Shown here: positions 54,639 to 63,078 of the stretch, one piece after another
Layout: each line of letters opens with the position of its first letter
Numbering within the stretch: position 1 is the stretch's first letter
DNA from: Actinomycetales bacterium Actino_02
Lineage (GTDB): Bacteria; Actinomycetota; Actinomycetes; Propionibacteriales; Propionibacteriaceae
Direction of reading: 5' to 3'
Assembly (NCBI GenBank): GCA_001603275.1
Contig: LUYM01000006.1
Span: forward strand, 536,532 to 600,531
DNA length: 64,000 nt
Notes under the pieces: model-generated
What the model was told of the DNA's origin: nothing
Database searches by the model: none
The model's input: the letters and a program-made list of their open reading frames with translations, nothing else
Translations under genes and position numbers: made by a program

Positions 54639-56185
54639 CCGCGGGGGCTCGATTCGGTCGAAACCACTCGCTTCACCGCGCGCGTGGTGACCGTGTGATT
54701 GATCTCGGCGGTGGCGGCCAGGTAGTCGCTGGAATGCCGGGCGCCGTGCTCGGCGATCCCGACCAGGTCGGACTTGCGCACCAGGTAGCCGGTGATCCGG
54801 ATGAACTCGTTGGAATCCAGGTTGAAGGTGAAGTCCCGCATCCCGATCGACAGCGCGCCGCGGATCACGTCCACCATGGCGGCCGGGTTGTTCTTCACGG
54901 TGTCCTCGACATGGAAGATGTCGGAGATGCCGGCCGAGAAGTACTCGTGGTGCGGCGCCACCACGCTGATGTGCTCGCGCAGTCCCGGCTCATCACCGAT
55001 CGGGATCCGAGTGCCGGCGGTGGTGTCCATATCGAGGTCAATGCCGCTTTGCGAGTGCAAGTACGCGAAACCGTTGCCGCCGCCGCAGTAGGGCAGTGGA
55101 CGCTCGGCGACCAACCCGGCAATCCGGCGGACGATCTGAGCCGACACCTCGTTGGCCCGCTGGTCGTGGCCATAGCGGGCCTCGGGACGTCCCTCGCGGA
55201 CCATCAGTTCGTTCACACACTCGGCCAGGCCGAAGATGCCGAACATCAGCGAGAACCGGTCCAGGTCGATCAGGCCCTCGGTGGCCAGGAAGTGCGACTC
55301 GAAGAAGCCGGCATCCTCGACCAGTGAGCGGATCCGAGCCTCGCCGAGCTCTGCGGTCAGCTCGACCCAGTGCGGCAGCGACTCGGAGCAGAAGCCGTCG
55401 ACGGTGCCGTCGTACCTGGCCACCGCCTCTTTCAGGTTCAGCCGGACCAGGCTGTGCGCACCACCGCGAACCTTCAACGAGTTGTAGCAGCTGACCGCCG
55501 CGTACTCTTCGCCGTGGTCGGCGACCATCATGGGGTGGTTCACGAAGTGCGGCTTGCCGGTCTCGAAGACGGTCTTCACGGCATCCACGATCAGGTCGTC
55601 CGGAGTCTCCGGCGACACCTTCAGGGTCAGGTTCGGCACCACCTGGCGCAGCGAGCGCTCCACCCGCCAGATCGAACGGATCACCCGACCGTCGCGGGGG
55701 CCGACATCGGCGTGGGCGAAAGCGTCGGGGAACAGCCGATCGAGCTGGATCCAGAAGCGGCGCAGCTTGGCGTCCAGCTCGGCGTCGCTGAGTTCGTCGG
55801 TGACGTAGGGCTCCAGTAGAGCGTCCAGGTCGCCGAAGTAGACCGGATAGGTGGTCACCGAGGGGACCTGGGAGTACAAGATGATCAGGAAGGCCAGGGC
55901 ATCGTCGAGGTTGTGCGGCGACTCAAGTTCGAGGTAGGCCACCCCGTTGCGCAGCGCTTTGGCGTAGTCAGGCAACACATAGCGGGGGGTGAACGGGCGG
56001 TTGCCCTCGTACATGTCGCAGATCACCCGGGCCTGCAGCGCCTCGGTGCACAGCGGCGACAGCTGCGGGTAGGGCAGCGCGTTCACCGCCAGCGACGAGA
56101 GCCGACGCAGCTTCTGGTCGTAACCCAGGCTGCGGTCGTTGACAAGGCCGCGGGCCTGCGTCTGGAAGTCTTCGATGTCCACCAC
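54635..56185 (-). CDS. YjjI-like glycyl radical enzyme
   Basis: This 516-residue glycyl radical enzyme lacks an assigned reaction. The C-terminal glycyl loop is IRITGYLVRKSDL with the radical site at about Gly466, and a probable thiyl-radical Cys at 233 in AVSCYNSLKVRGG. The family is shorter than pyruvate formate-lyase and is related in fold to anaerobic ribonucleotide reductase. GTG 56185 (or the next GTG). It is followed by its activase with a 4-bp overlap. Expected to be oxygen-sensitive and used under anaerobic conditions. Confidence 0.86.
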   Translation of the reverse strand: MVDIEDFQTQARGLVNDRSLGYDQKLRRLSSLAVNALPYPQLSPLCTEALQARVICDMYEGNRPFTPRYVLPDYAKALRNGVAYLELESPHNLDDALAFLIILYSQVPSVTTYPVYFGDLDALLEPYVTDELSDAELDAKLRRFWIQLDRLFPDAFAHADVGPRDGRVIRSIWRVERSLRQVVPNLTLKVSPETPDDLIVDAVKTVFETGKPHFVNHPMMVADHGEEYAAVSCYNSLKVRGGAHSLVRLNLKEAVARYDGTVDGFCSESLPHWVELTAELGEARIRSLVEDAGFFESHFLATEGLIDLDRFSLMFGIFGLAECVNELMVREGRPEARYGHDQRANEVSAQIVRRIAGLVAERPLPYCGGGNGFAYLHSQSGIDLDMDTTAGTRIPIGDEPGLREHISVVAPHHEYFSAGISDIFHVEDTVKNNPAAMVDVIRGALSIGMRDFTFNLDSNEFIRITGYLVRKSDLVGIAEHGARHSSDYLAATAEINHTVTTRAVKRVVSTESSPRG

Positions 56186-56333
56186 TCAATGCTAACCCGA
56201 GGCGCGCTGCTTACTTTTGGATAACGGTTTGTCACAGCCGAGCCCTGGCAACCCCGCCCGTAACATCGCGGGTCTAGAGTCACAGCGTTCGGCGCGTGAG
56301 CCGCGCTCGGAATGAACCCAAAAGGAGAGTCCC

Positions 56334-57392
56334 TTGCAAAAGGTGATCAAGACCATCATCGCGGCCGGGGCCGCTGCCATGATGCTTACCGCTTGTAGCT
56401 CCGGTGCGACGCCTAGCGCCACCAGTGCTGCACCGTCCGCCTCCACCAGCGCGTCTTCGGAAGCCCCGAAGATCAAGGTCGGTATGGCTTACGACGTCGG
56501 CGGCCGTGGCGACCAGTCCTTCAACGACTCCGCCGCTGCCGGCCTGGACAAGGCCGCCAAGGAGTTCGGCGTTGACATCAAGGAGTCGGCAGCCACCAAT
56601 GGCGAGGCTGCTTCGGCTCGCGAGGAGCGCCTGAACCAGCTGATCGATGCCGGCTACACCAACATCGTCGCCGTGGGCTTCGCCTACGCCGAGTCGGTGA
56701 AGAAGGTCGCTGCAGCCAACCCCGACGTCAAGTTCGCCATCGTCGACGACAGCTCGATCACCGCCGACAACGTCATGAACCTGACCTTCGCTGCCAACCA
56801 GGGTTCGTTCCTGGTCGGTGCTGCTGCGGCCCTGACCTCGAAGACCAAGCACGTCGGCTTCGTGGGCGGCGTCGAGACCGATCTGATCAAGAGCTTCGAG
56901 GCTGGCTTCGATGCCGGTGTCAAGGCCGTCGATCCCAGCATCAAGATCGACTCCAAGTACCTGACCCAGCCGCCGGACTTCTCCGGCTTCGGCGACGTTG
57001 CCAAGGGCAAGGCTGCTGCTGAGGGCATGTACCAGTCCGGCGCCGACGTGGTCTACCACGCAGCCGGTGGTTCCGGTGGCGGCGTCTTCACTGCGGCCAA
57101 GGCTGCGGGGAAGTGGGCCATCGGTGTCGACTCCGACCAGGCGCTGACCGCTCCTGAGGATGTTCGCTCGGTCATCCTGACCTCGATGATCAAGCGCGTC
57201 GACGTCGGCGTGTACACCTTCATCAAGTCCGTGCACGACGGTTCCTTCAAGGGCGGCACCACCCTGTTCGACCTGAAGGCCGACGGCGTTGGCTACTCCA
57301 CCACTGGTGGCCACGTGGACGCGATCAAGGACAAGCTGGAGGCCTTCAAGGCTGACATCATCTCCGGGAAGATCACCGTTCCGGAGAAGTGA
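56334..57392 (+). CDS. BMP-family nucleoside-binding lipoprotein (PnrA-like)
   Basis: This solute-binding protein for purine/pyrimidine nucleosides has 352 residues. Signal peptide with lipobox LTAC (Cys21), Ser/Ala linker, then KVGMAYDVGGRGDQSFNDSA, the BMP hallmark, and GSFLVGAAAAL. TTG 56334 is accepted as the start because AAAGGAG lies 6-7 bp upstream and the signal peptide begins at once. It heads the importer operon, but a strong hairpin separates it from the ATPase gene. Confidence 0.93.
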   Translation: MQKVIKTIIAAGAAAMMLTACSSGATPSATSAAPSASTSASSEAPKIKVGMAYDVGGRGDQSFNDSAAAGLDKAAKEFGVDIKESAATNGEAASAREERLNQLIDAGYTNIVAVGFAYAESVKKVAAANPDVKFAIVDDSSITADNVMNLTFAANQGSFLVGAAAALTSKTKHVGFVGGVETDLIKSFEAGFDAGVKAVDPSIKIDSKYLTQPPDFSGFGDVAKGKAAAEGMYQSGADVVYHAAGGSGGGVFTAAKAAGKWAIGVDSDQALTAPEDVRSVILTSMIKRVDVGVYTFIKSVHDGSFKGGTTLFDLKADGVGYSTTGGHVDAIKDKLEAFKADIISGKITVPEK

Positions 57393-57421
57393 AGTCCGCT
57401 TCACTGACGAAGTAAGCAACC

Positions 57422-57449
57422 GGCCTGGGCGACACGCGTCGCCCAGGCC
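57422..57449 (+). terminator. Strong hairpin between binding protein and ATPase genes
   Basis: GGCCTGGGCGAC (57422-57433) and GTCGCCCAGGCC (57438-57449) form a perfect 12-bp stem with a 4-base loop, 29 bp after the stop. A smaller stem AGTGAA/TTCACT overlaps the stop codon. It may partly end transcription or protect the 3' end, keeping the binding protein more abundant than the rest of the importer. Confidence 0.75.
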
Positions 57450-57611
57450 GTCGCTTCCCATGAGACCACCATGCCGAGACCGCAGCTGTCCCGCGGCTTT
57501 GGTGAGGAGTCCCGACAATGGCCGCGTCAGCGGCCGTTGGAATAGAGTGCCCGTCGAGACTGGCATCGGCGCTGGCCTCTACCAGTCGAACCCGACCAGG
57601 AGTTCCCATCG

Positions 57612-59156
57612 ATGAGTGCCGCGCTCTTTGCACAGCCGACCAGTCTCGAGCCGTTGGCTGTTGAGCTGACGGGCATCACCAAGCGCTTCCCCGGGGTGGT
57701 CGCCAACCGCGACATCAGCCTGCAGGTGCGCAAGGGCACCATCCACGCCATCGTCGGCGAGAACGGTGCGGGCAAGTCCACCCTGATGAAGATCCTCTAC
57801 GGCGTCCAAGCTCCCGACGAGGGAACGATCGCCATCAACGGTGCCCCGGTGCACCTGAAGAGCCCGACCGAGGCGATCCGCGCCGGCATCGGCATGGTTT
57901 TCCAGCACTTCATGCTGGCCGACAACTTCACGGTCTTGGAGAACGTCGTCCTGGGTGCGGAGAAGCTGTACGGAATCGGTGACGCCGCCCGTGCTCAGAT
58001 TCGCAAGATCTCCGACGACTACGGCCTGCGCGTCGAGCCGGACGATCTGGTCGCCGACCTGGGAGTCGGTGATCGGCAGCGGATCGAGATCCTCAAGGTG
58101 CTCTACCGCGGCGCCAAGATCCTGATCCTCGACGAGCCGACGGCCGTCCTCGTTCCGCAAGAAGTGACCGAGCTTTTCAGCAACCTCCGTGACCTCAAGG
58201 CCGAGGGCCTGACCGTGATCTTCATCTCGCACAAGCTGGACGAGGTGCTCTCTGTGGCCGACGACATCACGGTGATCCGGCGTGGCACCACGGTGGCCGC
58301 CGTCGATCCCAAGAAGGTCACCGCTCGCCAGCTCGCCGAACTGATGGTCGGCTCCGAACTGCCGTCCCCGCAGACCGAGGAGTCCACGGTCACCGATGAG
58401 GTTCGTTTGGAACTGCGCGGGGTCAGCCTGGCCGGCCATGGCCAGGCCAAGGTGCTGGACAACATCGACCTGGTGATCCATGCCGGTGAGATCCTCGGCA
58501 TCGCCGGCGTCGAGGGAAACGGCCAGGCCGAACTCGTCGAGACGGTGATCGGCATGCGGCGCCCGGATGCCGGTCAGGTGTTGCTGGAGGGCTCCGAGAT
58601 CACCGGGGCCGGAGTCCGGGAGATCCGGCAGGCCGGTGTCGGCTACATCCCTGAGGATCGGCATCGTCACGGACTGCTGCTCGAGGCGCCGCTGTGGGAG
58701 AACATGATCCTTGGCCACCAGACCGAGGCTCCCAACGTGAAGGGCCCGCTGATCGACGCCAAGGCCGCCAAGGCCGACACCGAGCAGGTTGTCACCAAGT
58801 TCGACGTGCGGACGCCGTCCATCCTGGTCACGGCCGGTTCGCTGTCGGGCGGCAATCAGCAGAAGCTGATCGTCGGGCGCGAGATGAGCCACAAGCCGCG
58901 CGTCCTGATCGCTGCCCATCCCACCCGCGGCGTCGATGTCGGAGCGCAGGCCGCCATCTGGGACCTGATCAAGGCTGCCCGTCGCGAGGGAATGGCGGTA
59001 CTGCTGATTTCGGCCGATCTGGAGGAGCTGGTCGGTCTGTCCGACACGATCGTGGTGATCCTGCGCGGAAAGCTCAGTGGGCAGTTCGACCCGGACGTGG
59101 TGACCCGAGAACAGCTGGGTGCGGCGATGACCGGTGCCGACCAGGAGGATGAGTGA
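57612..59156 (+). CDS. Nucleoside ABC transporter ATP-binding protein (double ATPase)
   Basis: This protein has 514 residues and two ABC domains. The first has Walker A GENGAGKSTLMKIL, signature LGVGDRQRIEILK, and Walker B ILILDEPTAVL. The second has a degenerate A-loop (GVEGNGQAEL) and LSGGNQQKLIVGRE. Such tandem ATPases serve sugar and BMP-linked nucleoside importers (YufO type). The stop is shared with the start of permease 1 by one base. Confidence 0.94.
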   Translation: MSAALFAQPTSLEPLAVELTGITKRFPGVVANRDISLQVRKGTIHAIVGENGAGKSTLMKILYGVQAPDEGTIAINGAPVHLKSPTEAIRAGIGMVFQHFMLADNFTVLENVVLGAEKLYGIGDAARAQIRKISDDYGLRVEPDDLVADLGVGDRQRIEILKVLYRGAKILILDEPTAVLVPQEVTELFSNLRDLKAEGLTVIFISHKLDEVLSVADDITVIRRGTTVAAVDPKKVTARQLAELMVGSELPSPQTEESTVTDEVRLELRGVSLAGHGQAKVLDNIDLVIHAGEILGIAGVEGNGQAELVETVIGMRRPDAGQVLLEGSEITGAGVREIRQAGVGYIPEDRHRHGLLLEAPLWENMILGHQTEAPNVKGPLIDAKAAKADTEQVVTKFDVRTPSILVTAGSLSGGNQQKLIVGREMSHKPRVLIAAHPTRGVDVGAQAAIWDLIKAARREGMAVLLISADLEELVGLSDTIVVILRGKLSGQFDPDVVTREQLGAAMTGADQEDE

Positions 59157-60271
59157 TGAAGGTCGATTTCCGCCGGCTTGGCCTCGGGGTAGCTGCTCCA
59201 GTCCTGGCGATTGTCGTTGCATTGGTGTTGACCACCCTGATCCTGCTGGTCGCCGGAGACCCGGTGCTGGCTGTGTGGCAGGTGCTGTTCAAGGTGCCGC
59301 TGCCGCGCCAGATCGTCGCCATCGTCAATGAGGCGACCGTGCTCTACCTCTCAGCTGTGGCGGTAGCGATCGGGTTCAAGATGAACCTGTTCAACATCGG
59401 CGTGGACGGCCAGTACCGGATCGCCTCCTTCGCTGCCGCCGTCTTCGCCGGCGCACACTTCCTGCCGGGCTGGCTGAACATCATCGTCGCGATCCTGGTT
59501 TCGATGCTCACCGGCGCAGTGTGGGCACTGATCGCCGGTGTGCTGAAAGTGACCCGAGGGGTGTCGGAGGTGATCAGCACCATCATGCTGAACTACATCG
59601 CCACCTACCTGGTCGCCTTCATGCTCAGGGGTGCCGCGGTGAAGGTGGAGGGCTCGAACGCCACTAGTACCCAGATCCTCGCCGAGGACTCCCGGGTGCC
59701 CGGTATCAGCATCAGCTGGCTGGCCAACACCTCCAACAAGGTCTACGGCCTGGTTCTGCTGGCGATCCTGATCGGTTTCCTGTACTGGTTCGTGCTGGCC
59801 AAGACCCGGTTCGGCTTCGACTTGCGGGCGACCGGACAGTCGGAGAGTGCGGCAGTGGCCAGCGGTGTCAACGTGAAGCGGATGATCGTCACCTCCATGG
59901 TGCTGTCCGGTGCGGCGGCCGGCCTGATCGGCATGCCGCTGCTGTTCGGCCAGGACTACGCCTACGGCGACACCGTCCAGGCTGGACTCGGCTTCGCGGG
60001 CATGTCGGTGGCTCTGCTCGGCCGCAACCATCCAATCGGCATGGCGGTCTCGGCGCTGCTGTGGGGCTACCTCAACCAGCTGAGCAACGGACTGCAGATC
60101 GGGGCCGGTGTCTCCGATCGGCTGGTGCTGATCATCCAGGGAATCATCGTCTTGTCGGTGGTCGTCGCCTACGAAGTCGTCCGTCGGGCCAGACAGCGCT
60201 TGGAGCAGGGCAGAGTGGCCCGTGAGCTCGCCATGCAAGCCGCTCCCGCAACTAAGGAGGTGGCGGCATGA
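59156..60271 (+). CDS. Nucleoside ABC transporter permease 1
   Basis: This 371-residue permease of the BMP/YufP type has about eight to ten membrane segments. The family marks include FKMNLFNIGVDGQYRIASFA and the later TGQSESAAVASGVNVKRM. ATG 59156 is preferred to GTG 59153 because AGGAGG at 59143-59148 gives ideal spacing. The end overlaps the next permease by 4 bp. Confidence 0.93.
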   Translation: MKVDFRRLGLGVAAPVLAIVVALVLTTLILLVAGDPVLAVWQVLFKVPLPRQIVAIVNEATVLYLSAVAVAIGFKMNLFNIGVDGQYRIASFAAAVFAGAHFLPGWLNIIVAILVSMLTGAVWALIAGVLKVTRGVSEVISTIMLNYIATYLVAFMLRGAAVKVEGSNATSTQILAEDSRVPGISISWLANTSNKVYGLVLLAILIGFLYWFVLAKTRFGFDLRATGQSESAAVASGVNVKRMIVTSMVLSGAAAGLIGMPLLFGQDYAYGDTVQAGLGFAGMSVALLGRNHPIGMAVSALLWGYLNQLSNGLQIGAGVSDRLVLIIQGIIVLSVVVAYEVVRRARQRLEQGRVARELAMQAAPATKEVAA

Positions 60272-61530
60272 GCACTCAGACCGAGCTCTCCGCGACGATC
60301 CCGCAGACCCGGACGGGGCGTCCGTCCTGGTACTGGCCGGTGATTATCATCGGCTCAATCCTGGTGATCTCGACGGTTCGAGTGCTCACTGGGGCCCATG
60401 ACATCGACTCCTCCGGTGCCCTCACCGCCGCGATCGGCCTGGCGATGCCGCTGGCCCTGGCCGGGCTGGGTGGCCTGTGGTCGGAGCGGGCCGGCGTGAC
60501 CAACATCGGCCTGGAAGGCATGATGATTCTCGGCACCTGGGGAGCCGGCTTCTTCGGCTTCCACTACGGCCCGTGGGTCGGCATCCTTGGCGCCGTCGTG
60601 ATGGGCATCCTCGGCGGTGCGATTCATGCGTTGGCCACCGTGGTGTTCGGCGTTGACCACATCGTCTCCGGTGTTGCCATCAACCTGCTGGGCGCGGGCG
60701 CCGGCTCCTATCTCGCGGTTCGCACCTTCACCGGGCTACCCGGGGGTGGGCCGACCCAGTCGCCGGCCCTGCAGCAACTGCCGTTCATTTCGGTGCCTGG
60801 GCTGGGTGACTGGCTGCAGCAGCTGGAGAACTCGCACACCTGGCTGGTGGCCGACCTGGCCGGCATCCTGCGCACGCTGACCACCAACGTCAACGCACTG
60901 ACGCTGATCGCGATCGCACTGATGATCGGCTCGGCCTGGCTGCTGTGGCGCACGCCGATCGGGCTGCGGCTGCGCTCGGTGGGCGAGGCCCCGCACGCCG
61001 CCGAGACCCTCGGTGTGAACGTGCTGCGCTACAAGTTCATGGCGGTGCTGGTCTCCGGCGGTCTGGCCGGTCTGGCCGGCGGCTTCCTGGTGCTGGTGGC
61101 GTCCAATCTGTACCGCGAAGGTCAGACCGGCGGACGCGGCTACATCGGCCTGGCCGCGATGATCTTCGGCAACTGGCGTCCCGGTGGTCTGGCGGCCGGC
61201 GCCATGCTGTTCGGCTACGCCGACGCCGTCCAGCTGCGCGGGCGTGGCGACGTGATCCACGCCTACCTGCTGCCGATCGGTCTTGCGCTGCTCGGCTGGG
61301 CGATCTGGCAGCTGATCCGGCACCGCCAGGGCAAGCCGATCACCGGCATCGTCCAGGTCGCCATTGCGCTGGGTGTGCTGGTTTGGTTCGCCCTGACCAG
61401 CGAGGTGCCGGCCGAGTTCACCAACATGACCCCGTACGTGGCCACGCTGCTGGTGCTGGCCTTCTCGGCGCAGCGGCTGCGGATGCCGGCCGCCGACGGG
61501 CAGGTGTACCGAAAGGGAGAAGCCAATTAG
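60268..61530 (+). CDS. Nucleoside ABC transporter permease 2
   Basis: This 420-residue permease of the YufQ type has TNIGLEGMMILGTWGAGF, the family hallmark, and GEAPHAAETLGVNVLRYKFM in the coupling region. It pairs with permease 1 as a heterodimer. The ATG overlaps the previous stop by 4 bp. The TAG stop overlaps the apparent ATT start of cdd by 5 bp. Confidence 0.93.
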   Translation: MSTQTELSATIPQTRTGRPSWYWPVIIIGSILVISTVRVLTGAHDIDSSGALTAAIGLAMPLALAGLGGLWSERAGVTNIGLEGMMILGTWGAGFFGFHYGPWVGILGAVVMGILGGAIHALATVVFGVDHIVSGVAINLLGAGAGSYLAVRTFTGLPGGGPTQSPALQQLPFISVPGLGDWLQQLENSHTWLVADLAGILRTLTTNVNALTLIAIALMIGSAWLLWRTPIGLRLRSVGEAPHAAETLGVNVLRYKFMAVLVSGGLAGLAGGFLVLVASNLYREGQTGGRGYIGLAAMIFGNWRPGGLAAGAMLFGYADAVQLRGRGDVIHAYLLPIGLALLGWAIWQLIRHRQGKPITGIVQVAIALGVLVWFALTSEVPAEFTNMTPYVATLLVLAFSAQRLRMPAADGQVYRKGEAN

Positions 61531-61933
61531 CGACATCGACTGGGAGGGGCTGCGGGCCCGGGCTCGGGAGCTTGCCGGACGGGCCTACGCGCCGTACTCG
61601 AAGTTCCCGGTCGGTGCCGCCGGCCTGGCCGAGGATGGACGGGTGGTCGCCGGCTGCAATGTCGAGAACGCCGGCTACGGAGTCGCCCTGTGCGCCGAGT
61701 GCGGGCTGGTGTCGGAGCTGGTCGCCACCGGCGGTGGACGTCTGGTGGCGGTCACCTGCTGCAATGCCAACGGTGACCAGCTGATGCCCTGCGGACGCTG
61801 CCGCCAGCTGCTGTGGGAGCACGGCGGCGCCGGCCTGTTGGTGGACACCCCGAAGGGCATACAGCCGATGGATCAGGTGCTGCCGCAGGCTTTCGGCATC
61901 GACGACCTGCGTGGCGTCGTCGGAGAGATCTAG
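61526..61933 (+). CDS. cdd: Cytidine deaminase, with apparent ATT start codon
   Basis: This enzyme deaminates cytidine and deoxycytidine to uridine forms. It has about 135 residues, the homotetramer type. The zinc ligands are Cys56 (CAECG), Cys89 and Cys92 (PCGRCRQ), with catalytic Glu58; APYSKFPVGAAG and NVENAGYG are family text. No ATG, GTG or TTG exists in frame before an internal GTG at 61643, which would cut off the substrate loop. ATT at 61526 gives (M)SDIDWEGLRAR, as in relatives, with AGGGAG at 61514-61519 six bases ahead. Confidence 0.88.
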   Translation: MSDIDWEGLRARARELAGRAYAPYSKFPVGAAGLAEDGRVVAGCNVENAGYGVALCAECGLVSELVATGGGRLVAVTCCNANGDQLMPCGRCRQLLWEHGGAGLLVDTPKGIQPMDQVLPQAFGIDDLRGVVGEI

Positions 61934-62997
61934 TGGCCGTCTCACTGGAGCTGTGCCGGGCCGTCCCGAAGATCGCCCTGCATGACCACTTGGACGGAGG
62001 GCTGCGTCCGGCCACCATCGTGGAGCTGGCCGCCGAGGTGGGCCATGTGCTGCCCGAGACCGACCCGGACGCGCTGGGCCGGTGGTTCTTCGATGCGGCC
62101 GATTCCGGGTCGTTGGTGCGCTATCTGGAGACCTTTGTGCACACCATCGCGGTGATGCAGACGGCCGCCCAGTTGCGCCGGGTGGCCAGGGAGTTCGTCG
62201 AGGATCAGGCCGCAGACGGGGTCATTTACGCCGAGGCGCGGTGGGCTCCTGAGCAGCATCTGGCCGGCGGGCTCAGCCTGGCCGAGGCCGTTTCCGCTGT
62301 CCGGGACGGACTGGCCGAGGGGATGGCGTCGGCGGCGGCGTCGGGTCGGACGATCATCGCCCGGCAGATCCTGACCTCGATGCGCCACGCCAGCCCGACC
62401 ACCGAGATCGCCGAGTTGGCTGTGGCCTTCCGCAACGACTCGGTGTGCGGTTTCGATATCGCCGGAGCGGAGGACGGTTTCCCGCCGAGCCGCTTCGTCG
62501 AAGCCTTCGACTACCTCAAGCGGCACAACTTCGAGTTCACCATTCACGCCGGCGAGGCGTTCGGGCTGCCCTCGATCTGGGAGGCCGTCCAGCTGTGCGG
62601 GGCCTCCCGGCTGGGCCACGGCGTCCGGCTGATCGAGGATGTGGCACCGGACGGGAGCCTGGGCGAGCTGGCCAGCTACGTCCGCAATCGTCGGATCGCG
62701 TTGGAGCTGTGCCCGAGCTCGAACCTGCAGACCGGCATCTGCACCACGATCGCCGAGCACCCCTTCGGGCGGCTCGCCGAGCTCGACTTCCGGGTGACGG
62801 TCTCCTGCGACAACCGGCTGATGAGCGCCACGACGTTGAGCCGGGAGTATCACCTGCTCAGCGAGGCCTTCGGCTACGGAATGGACGACCTGCGGCGGTT
62901 CAGCCGCAATGCCGCCAAGAGTGCCTTCCTACCCTGGGATCAGCGGTTGGAGCTGATTCGACGAGTCGAGCAGGGGTTCAGCGCTCTGGCCGAGTGA
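61933..62997 (+). CDS. add: Adenosine deaminase
   Basis: This zinc enzyme of 354 residues converts adenosine to inosine. Metal ligands and catalysts: His17 and His19 in HDHLDGGLRP, the HAGEAFG loop, GHGVRL, SSNLQTG, and CDNRLMSATTLSREY with Asp. The GTG at 61933 uses the last base of the cdd stop (TAGTG). The last of the nucleoside uptake and salvage genes, it pairs with cdd to process imported nucleosides. Confidence 0.95.
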   Translation: MAVSLELCRAVPKIALHDHLDGGLRPATIVELAAEVGHVLPETDPDALGRWFFDAADSGSLVRYLETFVHTIAVMQTAAQLRRVAREFVEDQAADGVIYAEARWAPEQHLAGGLSLAEAVSAVRDGLAEGMASAAASGRTIIARQILTSMRHASPTTEIAELAVAFRNDSVCGFDIAGAEDGFPPSRFVEAFDYLKRHNFEFTIHAGEAFGLPSIWEAVQLCGASRLGHGVRLIEDVAPDGSLGELASYVRNRRIALELCPSSNLQTGICTTIAEHPFGRLAELDFRVTVSCDNRLMSATTLSREYHLLSEAFGYGMDDLRRFSRNAAKSAFLPWDQRLELIRRVEQGFSALAE

Positions 62998-63017
62998 GCG
63001 GCAGGAGTTGGTTCATC

Positions 63018-63035
63018 GTTCACCCAACGGTGAAC
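63018..63035 (+). terminator. Small hairpin after add
   Basis: GTTCACC (63018-63024) and GGTGAAC (63029-63035) form a perfect 7-bp stem with loop CAAC, 20 bp after the add stop, a plausible end for the nucleoside operon. T run absent. Confidence 0.5.
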
Positions 63036-63078
63036 CGTAGTTGGCGGGCTGGCTGACTGGGCTGCCTACTTTTCAAGG

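Noticed and set aside
61643-61933. Cytidine deaminase starting at GTG 61643
   Set aside because: It would lose the conserved APYSKFPVG segment needed for substrate binding, while the ATT at 61526 has a good ribosome site and gives the family N-terminus.
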